NCBI RefSeq assembly: GCF_014385095.1
Contig: NZ_JACRTC010000001.1
Span: forward strand, 620,001 to 684,000
Origin: Zongyangia hominis
GTDB taxonomy: Bacteria; Bacillota; Clostridia; Oscillospirales; Ruminococcaceae
Direction of reading: 5' to 3'
Length of the DNA: 64,000 nucleotides
The translations under genes were made by a program, and so were the position numbers. The notes beneath the pieces are model-generated. The model was not told the origin of the DNA and did no database searches. It was given only the letters and a program-made list of their open reading frames with translations. Positions 7,961 through 16,440 of the stretch are shown piece by piece (the stretch's first letter is position 1; the number at the start of each line of letters is the position of its first letter).

Positions 7961-8599
7961 TCATTGTGTCTTTTCGGGGAGGAACAGCTTTTTGACCCGC
8001 TCGTAGCTCTCCTTTTCCCCGATGAAATAGATGATGTCGTTTTGATGAAAGACCGCATAGGGCCCTGGGGACAAAATGATGTCCACGCCCCGCTTGATAG
8101 CGATGATGGTAGCGCCCGTATTCTGCCAGAACATGAGATCGGAACTGGTCTTCCCCACGTGGCTCATCCCCTCGGTGATGTGAAAGCGAAAAGGAGTAAA
8201 GGGGTTCACCTCATCATAGCGCTCGGTGATGTTTAAAAGCTCCTCCACATTGTCCAGCAGTTCCTCCTGCATGGCTTTCTGGGTTTTGGACCACTGGTAG
8301 ATACTGCGCCGGATGTCCCCGATGGTCTGGATTTTCTGATACTGCTCGATAAACGCGATGGTGTTTTCTAGGGATAGGATTTCGATGCCGCTGCCCTGGG
8401 TCGCGCTGAGCACCCCCACGTCCTGCAAAATGCAGACCGCCTTGCGGATGGTTTCCGGCGAGACGCCATAGTGGCTGGCTAGCGTCGTCCTTCCCGAGAT
8501 GCGCTGTCCCACGGCGTATTTCCCATCGGCGATGCTGTTGGCAATATCAATAGCGATGCGCTGGTACGCAGGCACCACAATCTTTTTCACACTTCCCAA
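7961..8599 (-). CDS. GntR-family regulator with C-terminal RCK_C (TrkA-C) domain, BusR-like
   Basis: The 212-residue protein joins a GntR winged helix (about 8-75, with the ISGRTTLASHYGVSPETIRKA recognition region) to a helical linker (about 85-120) and an RCK_C domain (about 135-205). This is the architecture of BusR, a c-di-AMP-sensing repressor of osmolyte or potassium uptake genes in streptococci. Ligand and targets here are inferred from architecture only; no transporter gene is adjacent. Translation starts at TTG 8599 with AGGAG 9 nt upstream. The pseudokinase gene ends only 30 bp upstream, so the two are probably co-transcribed. Confidence 0.8.
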   Translation of the reverse strand: MGSVKKIVVPAYQRIAIDIANSIADGKYAVGQRISGRTTLASHYGVSPETIRKAVCILQDVGVLSATQGSGIEILSLENTIAFIEQYQKIQTIGDIRRSIYQWSKTQKAMQEELLDNVEELLNITERYDEVNPFTPFRFHITEGMSHVGKTSSDLMFWQNTGATIIAIKRGVDIILSPGPYAVFHQNDIIYFIGEKESYERVKKLFLPEKTQ

Positions 8600-8629
8600 A
8601 TGTAGACACTCCTATTGTTTTAATGGGGA

Positions 8630-10327
8630 TTAGTCCGCTTTCCACCAGGGTTTTGTGTAGGGGCTGTCGCCGCCCCCGGAAGAGTCCGTTGAACCGCCCG
8701 AGGACTCATATCCCTCGGCCTTGACAAAGATCATAACGGTGTCCTTGTCCTTGCTCAACTCTGTGCCCACTTCCTTGTCGGTACGGGCCACTTTGCCCTC
8801 TTCCAGGCTATCGTCATAGACCGGAACAATTTCGTATTTAATGCCAAGGTCCGTCATGGTGCGCTCGGCAAGCTCCTGGGTATAGCCGACGATATTGGGC
8901 ATCTTCACCATCTCCGAGCCCTTGCTCACCGTGATGGTGATGGTCCCCTTCTCCCCCAGCACGGTCTCCCCTTTGTTGGGGTTCTGGGCGAAGATGACGC
9001 CGGTGGGGAAATCCTCGCTGTACGCTTCCTTGATGTCTAGGTTAAAGTGGTCGGTGACCTCTTTGTCCAGCTTGACAGTCTCGATAAAAGAGCCCACCAG
9101 GTTCGGGACAGTCAGCGGTTCGCTCTCCCCCGTTCCCGAAGTGTCGCCCGACAGGGAGTTGCTGGAACTCTCTCCCGGCTTTTTTATGGATTCGTAAACA
9201 CGCCAGAAGATGGTCCCCGCGATGCCCAGCAGGATAAGGCCGGTTACCAGCATGGTGATAATCGTATATTTCCGATTGCGTTTTTTGATCTCTTTCTTTT
9301 CCACCTTTTCAGAGACAACAGGCTCTTTTTTGACATAGGTGGTCGTATCGTAAACACAGGTGTCCGACATGCTGTTTTTGCCCATCAGCTTGCCGGAAAA
9401 GCTCTCCACTGTCTGCAAACGGCTATCGGTGTCATACACCATGGCCTCCGCAAGGGCGTCCGAGATGTGGGACGGGATGTCAAAATCCACATCCATGGCC
9501 GACGGCAGGCGGGACATCTTCTCCCGGTCGGTGGAAAGGGGGGGAATAATGCCGGTGATCGCCCGGTATATCACCGCCGCGACGGCATAGATGTCCGTCC
9601 AGGTCCCCTGCCAGCCGTTGAGGGAATACTGTTCCGGGGCGCTGTACCCCTTGTAGAGCTGGGCGCCCAGCTCGCTGCCCTCGGTCCGCGCCGAAGGAGT
9701 GCAGAAGGCGGAAATCCACAGATTGCCGGAGGGGTCGATCAGAATATTCTCCGGCGAGAGCCCTCGGTGGATGATGCCCAGTTCATGGACGGCGGAGAGG
9801 GTATTGAGCAGCGTCATCATGGATTGGCTGATTTGTTCCCATTTGACCTTGCCGCCCGCACGGGTAATGAGTTCATCCAAGGTGATGGTCTTGATGCGCT
9901 GATAGACGGCGTAGGCCGTGTTATTCTGACCGAACAGGTCGAGCAGTGGAACGATGCACTCCATGCCATGGAGCTTTTTGATGCCCTTGTTGAGGTCGAT
10001 AAAGTCCATCATCAGGGCCTTGTACTGAGCCTCTCTGCCGGTGGTGACCACGACGATGCCGTCGTCTAAGTTGCGCTTGCAGAGGTTGGCCGGCAGGTAT
10101 TCCCGGATCATCACCGTCGTATCGGCGTCGTTGTCATGTCCTACATATGTAAAACCCTCAGAATTGGAGCTCTGTACCTCCTGGATAATATAGCGGTCCT
10201 TGAGCAGGAAACCGCTCACCAGGGGGGAAAGACGCTCATTGGAGGTATATCCGCATTCACTGCAATGCCCGGACTCATCCAGGATATTCTGGCAGTTCGG
10301 ACACAGGGTCAGTTGGCTATTTTTCAT
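8630..10327 (-). CDS. Membrane PASTA-domain protein with degenerate Ser/Thr kinase domain (pseudokinase)
   Basis: The 565-residue protein has a zinc ribbon (Cys 9, 12, 22, 25), a kinase-fold domain (about 40-310), one membrane helix (about 354-375) and two extracellular PASTA repeats (about 405-469 and 474-537). Family kinases sense peptidoglycan fragments or beta-lactams through PASTA and phosphorylate division proteins. Here the key residues are gone. The VAIK-type lysine is Arg (MIREYLP, 75), HRD reads HRG (187-189), and no DFG is present (ISAFCTP, 205-211), while the SAPEQ motif remains. I infer a signalling scaffold rather than an active kinase. The ATG at 10327 is favoured because the zinc ribbon begins right after it. 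Confidence 0.85.
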   Translation of the reverse strand: MKNSQLTLCPNCQNILDESGHCSECGYTSNERLSPLVSGFLLKDRYIIQEVQSSNSEGFTYVGHDNDADTTVMIREYLPANLCKRNLDDGIVVVTTGREAQYKALMMDFIDLNKGIKKLHGMECIVPLLDLFGQNNTAYAVYQRIKTITLDELITRAGGKVKWEQISQSMMTLLNTLSAVHELGIIHRGLSPENILIDPSGNLWISAFCTPSARTEGSELGAQLYKGYSAPEQYSLNGWQGTWTDIYAVAAVIYRAITGIIPPLSTDREKMSRLPSAMDVDFDIPSHISDALAEAMVYDTDSRLQTVESFSGKLMGKNSMSDTCVYDTTTYVKKEPVVSEKVEKKEIKKRNRKYTIITMLVTGLILLGIAGTIFWRVYESIKKPGESSSNSLSGDTSGTGESEPLTVPNLVGSFIETVKLDKEVTDHFNLDIKEAYSEDFPTGVIFAQNPNKGETVLGEKGTITITVSKGSEMVKMPNIVGYTQELAERTMTDLGIKYEIVPVYDDSLEEGKVARTDKEVGTELSKDKDTVMIFVKAEGYESSGGSTDSSGGGDSPYTKPWWKAD

Positions 10328-10452
10328 ACCGCTCATCACTCCCGATTGAAAATAACGATAGTACACGTTTGGTTGGGACCGCTCTTATGGTCCCCATCTA
10401 TTTCTCCACGAATTATCAGTGCATTTCACCGTCTCATTTTGTTCATCTACAA

Positions 10453-10472
10453 GTCTGTTTTTTTAAACAGAC
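10453..10472. promoter_or_regulatory. Inverted repeat in the pseudokinase 5' leader
   Basis: A perfect 8-bp inverted repeat GTCTGTTT/AAACAGAC with a 4-nt spacer lies just downstream of the promoter at 10485-10513. It could be an operator or an RNA hairpin. The surrounding 10328-10645 holds no convincing gene. Confidence 0.35.
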
Positions 10473-10484
10473 CTATTTAGTTAT

Positions 10485-10513
10485 ATCATACCTTTTTTTT
10501 ACCACTCTTGCAA
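10485..10513 (-). promoter_or_regulatory. Promoter of the pseudokinase/BusR-like transcription unit
   Basis: TTGCAA and TATGAT with 17-bp spacing on the minus strand, giving a leader of about 150 nt. Confidence 0.55.
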
Positions 10514-10645
10514 GTTGCCAGAGAAATTCTGCGATATTTTTTCACATCTTGTTCTTAGTTTCTTCTTTCTTTTCCTGATGCAGCCGAGTTTATCTGCAAG
10601 CACCGGGTTCCGCTCTTTCATTTCGGAGGATATTTTATAAAAGAA

Positions 10646-10673
10646 ACGCCCGGAAGGCCATCCTTCCGGGCGT
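10646..10673 (-). terminator. Terminator after the YebC gene
   Basis: Arms ACGCCCGGAAGG/CCTTCCGGGCGT, followed on the minus strand by a T-rich tract, 15 bp past the stop. Confidence 0.85.
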
Positions 10674-10687
10674 CATTGGATAAAAAA

Positions 10688-11437
10688 CTATTCCTCTTCC
10701 AGCTCGTCTTCATTTTCCCAGTTGTGCCAAACGTTCTGCACATCGTCGTTATCGTCTAAATGCTCCAAAAGCCGCTGCATTTTGACCATCAGTTCCGGGT
10801 CGTCGATGCGGGTATAGGTGGAGGGGATCATCTCCACTTCGGCGGAGATAAAGGAGTAACCCTTCTTTTCCAGCGCCTCTCTGACGTCCCGCAGTTCTCC
10901 CGGATCGGCAAAGATTTCCACTGTGTCATCCTCAAAACTAAAGTCCACGGCTCCCGCATCAAAGCAGTCCTCCATGACCTTTTCCTCATCCAGCTTGTTG
11001 TCCTCATTGTCGATGACAATGACGCCCTTTTGGGCGAACATAAAGGAAACACAGCCGTTTTGGCCCAAGTTTCCACCGAATTTATCAAAATAGTGGCGCA
11101 GATCACCAGCCGTACGGTTGCGGTTATCGGTGAGCGCTTCCACGATCACCGCCACGCCACAAGGACCATAACCCTCGTAGACGATGTCGATATAATCGTT
11201 TTTCTCGCCGCCGCCCGCCGCTTTTTTGATGATTCTGTCGATATTGTCGTTGGGGACGTTATTGGACTTGGCTTTTGCAATCAAATCGCGCAGCTTGCCG
11301 TTGCTTTCGGGGTCAGGGCCCGCCTCTCTGACAGCCACGCTGATCTCTCTGCCGATTTTGGTAAAGATTTTGGCCCGCTGGCTATCGGTTTTTTCCTTTT
11401 TTCTCTTGATGTTGCTCCACTTGGAATGTCCTGACAT
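10688..11437 (-). CDS. yebC: YebC/TACO1-family protein
   Basis: The 249-residue protein has the family signature MSGHSKWSNIKRKKEKTD at the N-terminus and a conserved YEGYGPCGVAVIVEALTDN-type segment near residues 84-103. Members were named as transcriptional regulators; more recent work links YebC/TACO1 proteins to translation of difficult (proline-rich) sequences. Length is normal for the family. A GGACGAGG ribosome site precedes the ATG. It is monocistronic between two terminators. Confidence 0.9.
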   Translation of the reverse strand: MSGHSKWSNIKRKKEKTDSQRAKIFTKIGREISVAVREAGPDPESNGKLRDLIAKAKSNNVPNDNIDRIIKKAAGGGEKNDYIDIVYEGYGPCGVAVIVEALTDNRNRTAGDLRHYFDKFGGNLGQNGCVSFMFAQKGVIVIDNEDNKLDEEKVMEDCFDAGAVDFSFEDDTVEIFADPGELRDVREALEKKGYSFISAEVEMIPSTYTRIDDPELMVKMQRLLEHLDDNDDVQNVWHNWENEDELEEE

Positions 11438-11629
11438 TGGTTCCTCGTCCTTTCAAAAAAGCATTACAAAATATTTTATCATATCCCGGCGGTCATTGCA
11501 ATGGTTTTCCGCTTCCTTTACGCTCCATTGGAGACAAAGGAAGCATTCGCCTAGCAGTGAGAAGGCCAGCCCCATAATACCATCCCGGTGCCTGCCGTCT
11601 TTCCCACATGCATCCGGCGTCCCAGAATG

Positions 11630-11706
11630 GTGCACGAGAGCCTCCCCCTTCGCGCTAGTTCCACCCTTTTTGCGCTAAAATAGCCGCTTTCTAGCGGCTA
11701 TTTTTC
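11630..11706. repeat. Diverged copy of the GCGC/AATAGCCGC hairpin repeat; doubles as a terminator
   Basis: A CCCCCTTCGCGCTAG...GCGCTAAAATAGCCGCT stretch resembles the 94-bp unit at 54308-54660. The hairpin ATAGCCGCT/AGCGGCTAT with flanking T-run (11678-11706) terminates the hydrolase gene on the minus strand. The rest of 11438-11712 shows no gene. Confidence 0.5.
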
Positions 11707-11712
11707 TCTCAT

Positions 11713-12462
11713 TTACCGGACGGTGTGGAAAAAACGCTGTACAATTTCCAAATAGGCTTCCGGGTCCTTCATGCTCAAACCATGGCGGGCCTTTTCTACG
11801 ATTTTGAGCATGCTGTCCACCTTGGCACTGGAAAGCAAGCGGCAGGATTCCTGCATATCCGCCCGCTCCTTGGACCCGCACAGTACCAGCGCTTTGGCCG
11901 TGCAGTTTTTATAAGTGGGAGGGATGGCAAAGGTCAGGCTGGACTGATAGACATTCTCCAGGCTTTCCACTTTCATGCCGTTAACATTCTGGTAAAAGTC
12001 CTCGGCGTTCTCCTTGGCTACCTGATATTGGCTCGACTGAATCTTGGCAAACCACCTTTGCTGCAAAAGAGGGTAACAAGTGTGCATCATCTTGATGCTC
12101 CTGGAAGCCCTTTTTTCGCTACTGGCAATATTGACGCTTTCCAATACCACACATTTGCACAAGTGGGGGCGCTCCGAAAGCGCTTGCACCGCGATCTGCC
12201 CTCCCAGACAGAAGCCGCAGATGCCAAACACCTGGCCATCCTGCTCCTTATCAATATATCTAATGAGCTTTTTCGCGCTGTCTTCTATGGATACAAAAGG
12301 TGTCTCCACATCCTCACCGTGGCCGTCGATGGTAACCGCCACCAGGTCATAGTTCCCCCGCAGGATCTCTATATGGGGCATCCATTCCCAGCTGGACAGA
12401 CCGCCGCCGTGAAGCAGGAGGAGGACCGGTTTTCCTCTTTTGTCTATCTCTTCAAAAAGCAT
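11713..12462 (-). CDS. Alpha/beta-fold hydrolase with cysteine at the nucleophile elbow
   Basis: The 249-residue protein has the oxyanion loop HGGGLSSWEW at 18-27 and a nucleophile elbow GFCLGG at 83-88. Cys85 occupies the position usually held by Ser, as in dienelactone hydrolases. The likely catalytic His is 227 (ARHGLS) and an acidic residue lies in the LCGSKERAD strand near 196. The substrate is unknown. The ATG at 12462 has GGGAGAATAAC upstream; the frame stays open further up but into promoter-like, AT-rich sequence. It is transcribed alone. Confidence 0.8.
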   Translation of the reverse strand: MLFEEIDKRGKPVLLLLHGGGLSSWEWMPHIEILRGNYDLVAVTIDGHGEDVETPFVSIEDSAKKLIRYIDKEQDGQVFGICGFCLGGQIAVQALSERPHLCKCVVLESVNIASSEKRASRSIKMMHTCYPLLQQRWFAKIQSSQYQVAKENAEDFYQNVNGMKVESLENVYQSSLTFAIPPTYKNCTAKALVLCGSKERADMQESCRLLSSAKVDSMLKIVEKARHGLSMKDPEAYLEIVQRFFHTVR

Positions 12463-12504
12463 GTTATTCTCCCTACATGGTAAAATAGCGATCTTACTTT
12501 TATT

Positions 12505-12534
12505 AGCATAATATGTAGGCGAAAAAAAGTCAAC
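12505..12534 (-). promoter_or_regulatory. Probable promoter of the alpha/beta hydrolase gene
   Basis: TTGACT and TATGCT with an 18-bp spacer on the minus strand, about 45 bp before the start codon. Confidence 0.45.
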
Positions 12535-12552
12535 ACGAGGGAGAAAAAAGTA

Positions 12553-12580
12553 AAAAAACCGCAAGAAATGCGGCTTTTTT
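12553..12580 (-). terminator. Terminator of the DEAD-box helicase gene
   Basis: Short hairpin CCGCA/TGCGG between A- and T-runs, 46 bp past the helicase stop. Confidence 0.7.
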
Positions 12581-12626
12581 CTCTGCAAAATTATTATGAT
12601 GACGGCAGTTTCCCCGCCAAATCTCC

Positions 12627-14153
12627 CTATTTGGAGAAAATATCCCCCCAGGGATTGGGACGGGTGATGACCCCTTCCGCAAAGTTCTTGGGCAGGCGTA
12701 TAGAACGGCTTCCACCGTTTCTGCCGCCGCGTCCCCGATCCTGACTGGACCGGTTCCGTTGTGCGTTTGCTGCTTTGGGCGCATGAGCGGCATCATTCTG
12801 CCGCTTATTTTGATGCGGCGCCTGGGATGCCGGCTCCTTAACGCTCTGCTGAGACGGCCGTGCCGCCTTGACGGGGTTATTCTGTCTGGGAGCCGCCGGT
12901 CTTTGCGCGGGGCGTCTCCCCTCCTGGGCGCTTTTCCCTTTCCCGTCCGGCTGTTGTCTCCCCTGCTGATGGGACGGTCTCCGCTGGCCCCGTTCCTGAT
13001 TGGGAGCCACCTCAAAGACCTGCATGGGATAGGGATGATCCTCTACCACCGGCACCGGTTTGCCGATGAGCTTTTCGATATCGCTCAGATATGCCTTTTC
13101 CTCATAGTCACAAAAAGAGATGGCCGTGCCGCTGAGCCCCGCGCGGCCGGTGCGTCCGATGCGATGGACATAGGTCTCGGGGATGTTGGGCAAATCGTAG
13201 TTAAACACGTGGGAGAGTTCCTCCACGTCGATGCCACGTGCGGCGATATCGGTGGCCACCAGCACCCGGATTTTCCCGCTTTTAAAGTTTTGCAGCGCCT
13301 GCTGCCTGGCGTTCTGGGACTTATTGCCGTGGATGGCCTGGGCATTAATTTTGTCCCGGCCTAGTTCCCGGACCACACGGTCCGCGCCGTGCTTGGTACG
13401 GGTAAAGACCAACGCCGACGTGACCTTGTCATCCCGAAGCAAGTGGGTCAATAAGCGGCGCTTGTTGGCCTTATCCACAAAATACACCGACTGGTCAATG
13501 AGCTCCACCGTGGTAGCTTGGGGTGTCACTTCCACCCGGATGGGGTTAGTCAGCAGCGAGGAAACAAGCTCCTGAATCTCTCTGGGCATGGTGGCCGAGA
13601 AAAACAGGGTTTGCTTCTTTTGCGGAAGCTTGGCCACGATCTTTTTGACATCGTTGACAAAGCCCATGTCCAGCATCCGGTCGGCTTCGTCCAGCACAAA
13701 GATTTCCACCGCGTCCAAACGAATGTGTCCCTGGTTCATTAGATCCCACAGCCTACCCGGCGTGGCCACCAGAATGTCCACTCCGCGGCGCAGGGCCTCC
13801 ACCTGGGGCACCTGGGAAACGCCGCCGAAAATCACCGCGCTGCGCAGGCGCAGATGACGGCCGTAACCGCAAAAGTTTTCGTAGATTTGCAACGCCAACT
13901 CCCGGGTGGGAGTCAGTACCAGCGCACGGATAGGGCGTCTGCCCTGCTCCTTGGCATGTGGGGCGAGGCGTTGGAGAATGGGAAGCGCAAAGGCGGCCGT
14001 CTTTCCTGTACCGGTCTGGGCGCATCCCAGGATGTCCCGGCCTTCCAGCGCGCCGGGGATCGCTTTTTCCTGGATGGGGGATGGTGTTTCGTATCCTTCC
14101 TGTTCTACCGCCCGAAGTAGCGGCGTAATGAGATGCAGTTGTTCAAATTTCAT
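12627..14153 (-). CDS. DEAD-box RNA helicase
   Basis: The 508-residue ATP-dependent RNA helicase unwinds structured RNA in ribosome assembly or mRNA turnover. All core motifs are visible: Q motif ([14 protein letters not shown], about 19-32), motif I AQTGTGKT, Ia PTRELA, Ib TPGR, II DEAD, III SAT, and the C-terminal ARGIDVEEL and [11 protein letters not shown] basic Arg/Gln/Ser-rich tail (about 375-508) probably binds RNA. It resembles CshA/RhlE-type enzymes. It has a roughly 190-nt structured 5' leader, which suggests cold-shock or autoregulatory control. Confidence 0.95.
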   Translation of the reverse strand: MKFEQLHLITPLLRAVEQEGYETPSPIQEKAIPGALEGRDILGCAQTGTGKTAAFALPILQRLAPHAKEQGRRPIRALVLTPTRELALQIYENFCGYGRHLRLRSAVIFGGVSQVPQVEALRRGVDILVATPGRLWDLMNQGHIRLDAVEIFVLDEADRMLDMGFVNDVKKIVAKLPQKKQTLFFSATMPREIQELVSSLLTNPIRVEVTPQATTVELIDQSVYFVDKANKRRLLTHLLRDDKVTSALVFTRTKHGADRVVRELGRDKINAQAIHGNKSQNARQQALQNFKSGKIRVLVATDIAARGIDVEELSHVFNYDLPNIPETYVHRIGRTGRAGLSGTAISFCDYEEKAYLSDIEKLIGKPVPVVEDHPYPMQVFEVAPNQERGQRRPSHQQGRQQPDGKGKSAQEGRRPAQRPAAPRQNNPVKAARPSQQSVKEPASQAPHQNKRQNDAAHAPKAANAQRNRSSQDRGRGGRNGGSRSIRLPKNFAEGVITRPNPWGDIFSK

Positions 14154-14340
14154 GCTTATATTTACCTAATCTTTCCAGACAGACGTCTGCCCACCGCAGC
14201 TCTCATCCTGCGGCGTCTTGTCTTCGGGAGCCGAATCCCGATCTGATATTAACCGAGTTTTTGGTAAGTCCTTCCTGCCACCGGCCCTTCATTTTCATGG
14301 GCAGTACGAGCGAGGTGCGGCAGAACGAAAACTCTGATGT
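14154..14340 (-). ncRNA. Long structured 5' leader of the helicase mRNA
   Basis: Between the promoter and the ATG the minus-strand RNA can form nested pairings. GAGTTTT pairs with AAAACTC, enclosing CTGCC-CACC with GGTG-GCAG. Then come a TCGGGA/TCCCGA hairpin, a CCGCAG/CTGCGG hairpin and CAGACGTCTG. No reading frame with a good ribosome site is apparent. I do not recognise a known riboswitch class. Confidence 0.45.
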
Positions 14341-14346
14341 AAGTTT

Positions 14347-14375
14347 AGTATATCACACTTTGAACAAAAAATAAA
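14347..14375 (-). promoter_or_regulatory. Promoter of the helicase gene
   Basis: TTTATT and TATACT with 17-bp spacing on the minus strand, about 190 bp before the start codon. Confidence 0.5.
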
Positions 14376-14405
14376 CCTCAGCATTAGTCACGATCACAAG
14401 AAGTA

Positions 14406-14438
14406 AAAAAAGAGCACGCCTAAACGGCGTACTCTTTT
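14406..14438 (-). terminator. Terminator of the glycosyltransferase gene
   Basis: Arms AAAAAGAG-ACGCC/GGCGT-CTCTTTTT, bidirectional, just past the stop at 14444. Confidence 0.8.
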
Positions 14439-14443
14439 TATCT

Positions 14444-15706
14444 TCAAGACTGAAAGTCCTCGATGGTTTTGACGACGGTATGCTCGATGGGCTTCCAGGT
14501 GATCTTCTGGAAGAGGGCGCAGACCGCGATGGGGATATAGGTCATCATAAACAGCGGGAAAGTAAAGAGATAGAAAATCTTTTTCCCCGTGGGGCAATGA
14601 ATTTCCTTCCATTCGGTGAGGGTGGTGAGCGTCCCCATGACAAAGGCCAGCAGATAGACGTTGAGACAGGACCCGGCGATGGCAAGGAGGGTGGCCGGGA
14701 TGATCTGGGGCGCCACACGCAGATTAAAGATGCCCACGATACAGAAAATGCCGTTAAATAAAAGGCTCGCGAAGGTGACGAACATGGCTGGAGATACATT
14801 CATGATCATGTCGTAGCAGGAGAAGCTGCGCTTTTTCACCGCCTGCTTGACTAGGGCACCGCCGTAATGTCCGAAGACCTGGTAGCTGCCCTTGGCCCAG
14901 CGCAGGCGCTGGTTCCAGGACTGCTTGAAGGCGATGGGCTGCTCGTCGTAGAGCTTGGCCGTGGCGCAGTAGCCAATTTTTTCGCCCTGCAGCACGCTGT
15001 CTACGGTAAACTCGATGTCCTCGGTGAGCAGATAGTGCTTCCAGCCGCCATTTCTCTCCACGATGTCCCGGTGGATGAGGAATCCGGTGCCCGAAATGGC
15101 GCAGCTGGTGTGCAGGCGCATCCGGACGTGGTTGAGGAATTTGGCCTCTCTGAGAAACCACAGGGAATATCCGGCGGAAATCCAGTTGGAATCGTAGTTT
15201 TTGGAGTTGCGGTAGCTGGTCACCACCCGGTAGCCGCTGTCAAAGACCTTGTTCATCTCCCGGATGTAGTTTTCATCCAGGAGGTTGTCCGCGTCAAAGA
15301 CAAAGAAGCCGTCGTATTTTTCTAAAACGCCGTCCTGTTTCATCTCGTTAAACAGATCGTGGAGGGCATAGCCCTTCCCCACCAGGCGCTGATTAAATCG
15401 CTCGAAGACTTTTGCCCCGGCCCGGCGCACCACTTGGGCCGTATCGTCGGTGCAGTTGTCGGCCACCACATACAGGTCGATGAGCTCCTGGGGATAATTC
15501 TGCTTCCGGATGCTTTCGATGAGCCCCGGCAGCACCGAGCGCTCATTGCGCGCGGGGATGAGGACGGCATAACGATGCTCCTCCTTGGCCTCATACTTCT
15601 TGGGGCGCAAAAACAGACTGAGCACCGCATAAACCATTTGATAGGAATAGCAGGCTGTGAAGATGACGCAGATGGTCAGGTTGACGCCTTGAATGATGGA
15701 AAGCAT
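14444..15706 (-). CDS. Membrane-bound family 2 glycosyltransferase (BcsA/hyaluronan-synthase type)
   Basis: The 420-residue processive-type GT2 enzyme has an N-terminal membrane helix (about 8-32) and a GT-A domain with IPARNE (about 50), DADN (metal site, about 138), TED (about 229) and the QRLRWAKG acceptor motif (about 263). C-terminal membrane helices span about 290-390. It probably moves a sugar from a nucleotide donor onto a growing polysaccharide at the membrane. The substrate is not evident. It is monocistronic. Confidence 0.88.
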   Translation of the reverse strand: MLSIIQGVNLTICVIFTACYSYQMVYAVLSLFLRPKKYEAKEEHRYAVLIPARNERSVLPGLIESIRKQNYPQELIDLYVVADNCTDDTAQVVRRAGAKVFERFNQRLVGKGYALHDLFNEMKQDGVLEKYDGFFVFDADNLLDENYIREMNKVFDSGYRVVTSYRNSKNYDSNWISAGYSLWFLREAKFLNHVRMRLHTSCAISGTGFLIHRDIVERNGGWKHYLLTEDIEFTVDSVLQGEKIGYCATAKLYDEQPIAFKQSWNQRLRWAKGSYQVFGHYGGALVKQAVKKRSFSCYDMIMNVSPAMFVTFASLLFNGIFCIVGIFNLRVAPQIIPATLLAIAGSCLNVYLLAFVMGTLTTLTEWKEIHCPTGKKIFYLFTFPLFMMTYIPIAVCALFQKITWKPIEHTVVKTIEDFQS

Positions 15707-15944
15707 GCCGTTTTCCTCTTTTCCTCATGCGGAAAGCATCCCTTCCGCCTGTTATTTTCGTTTTTGCTAATCCCATCATAGAGGAAATAGGGGGCGAAAA
15801 CAATAAACATTCTCTTACTTAATCTTACGGAAGTCTTAACTTTACATGAAGAAAGTCTTCAATTTTTTTCCTATATCCGACACCATTTTTTGTGCCTCCC
15901 AGGAGGGCGCGGAAACCGCCCAAAATTTCCTCGCAAAATTTCTG

Positions 15945-15973
15945 TTGACGAAAGGGAGAAAATAGGGTAGAAT
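15945..15973 (+). promoter_or_regulatory. Promoter of the T-box/metNIQ unit
   Basis: TTGACG and TAGAAT with exactly 17-bp spacing, about 20 bp before the T-box stem I. The stretch 15707-15944 shows no gene. Confidence 0.7.
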
Positions 15974-15992
15974 GATGGCAATAACCACAAAG

Positions 15993-16271
15993 GCTGTGAA
16001 GAGAAGAGTAGGCAAAAGAACCCTCACAGAGAGTCCGGTAGGCTGAGAACGGGCAGGAAGATTGTTTTGCTGAACATGGTCTCGGAGCTGCGCACCGACG
16101 CATCATTGCCAGGCTGCGACGCATTCGCCCGTTAAAGCGAGATGGTATAAGCGGATTTTTTCGCCGTACCTGATGAGGCTGCCGGATGTGAGTCCGACGG
16201 CAAACAGAGGTGGTAACACGAAGCGATGGCTCTCGTCCTCGGATGCATAATCCGGCGGCGGGAGCTTTTTT
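15993..16271 (+). promoter_or_regulatory. Methionine-specific T-box leader with terminator
   Basis: Stem I begins with GAAGAGAAGAGTAGG, has the AGAGAG distal-loop motif (16029-16034) and GGCTGAGAACGG. The specifier is ATG at 16076-16078 in the context TGAACATGG. The T-box sequence AGGTGGTAACACG (about 16208-16220) can pair in the antiterminator. The competing terminator is the hairpin 16229-16265 followed by TTTTTT. Uncharged tRNA-Met should stabilise antitermination, turning on metNIQ during methionine shortage. The specifier agrees with the downstream methionine transporter. Confidence 0.92.
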
Positions 16272-16440
16272 GTATTGTGCCCTGGGGTGCCCGAAAGCGG
16301 AGCTCCTTCGGCGCCCCGTTCTTCCGGCGGTCGGGAAAACTGGGGCGAAAGAACCCTTACCCGCTCCGATGAAGAACCATTCCCAACACATATCCAACCG
16401 AAAATCTTGCCCATGTAGCAGAAAGTGGACGGTGAAAAAT

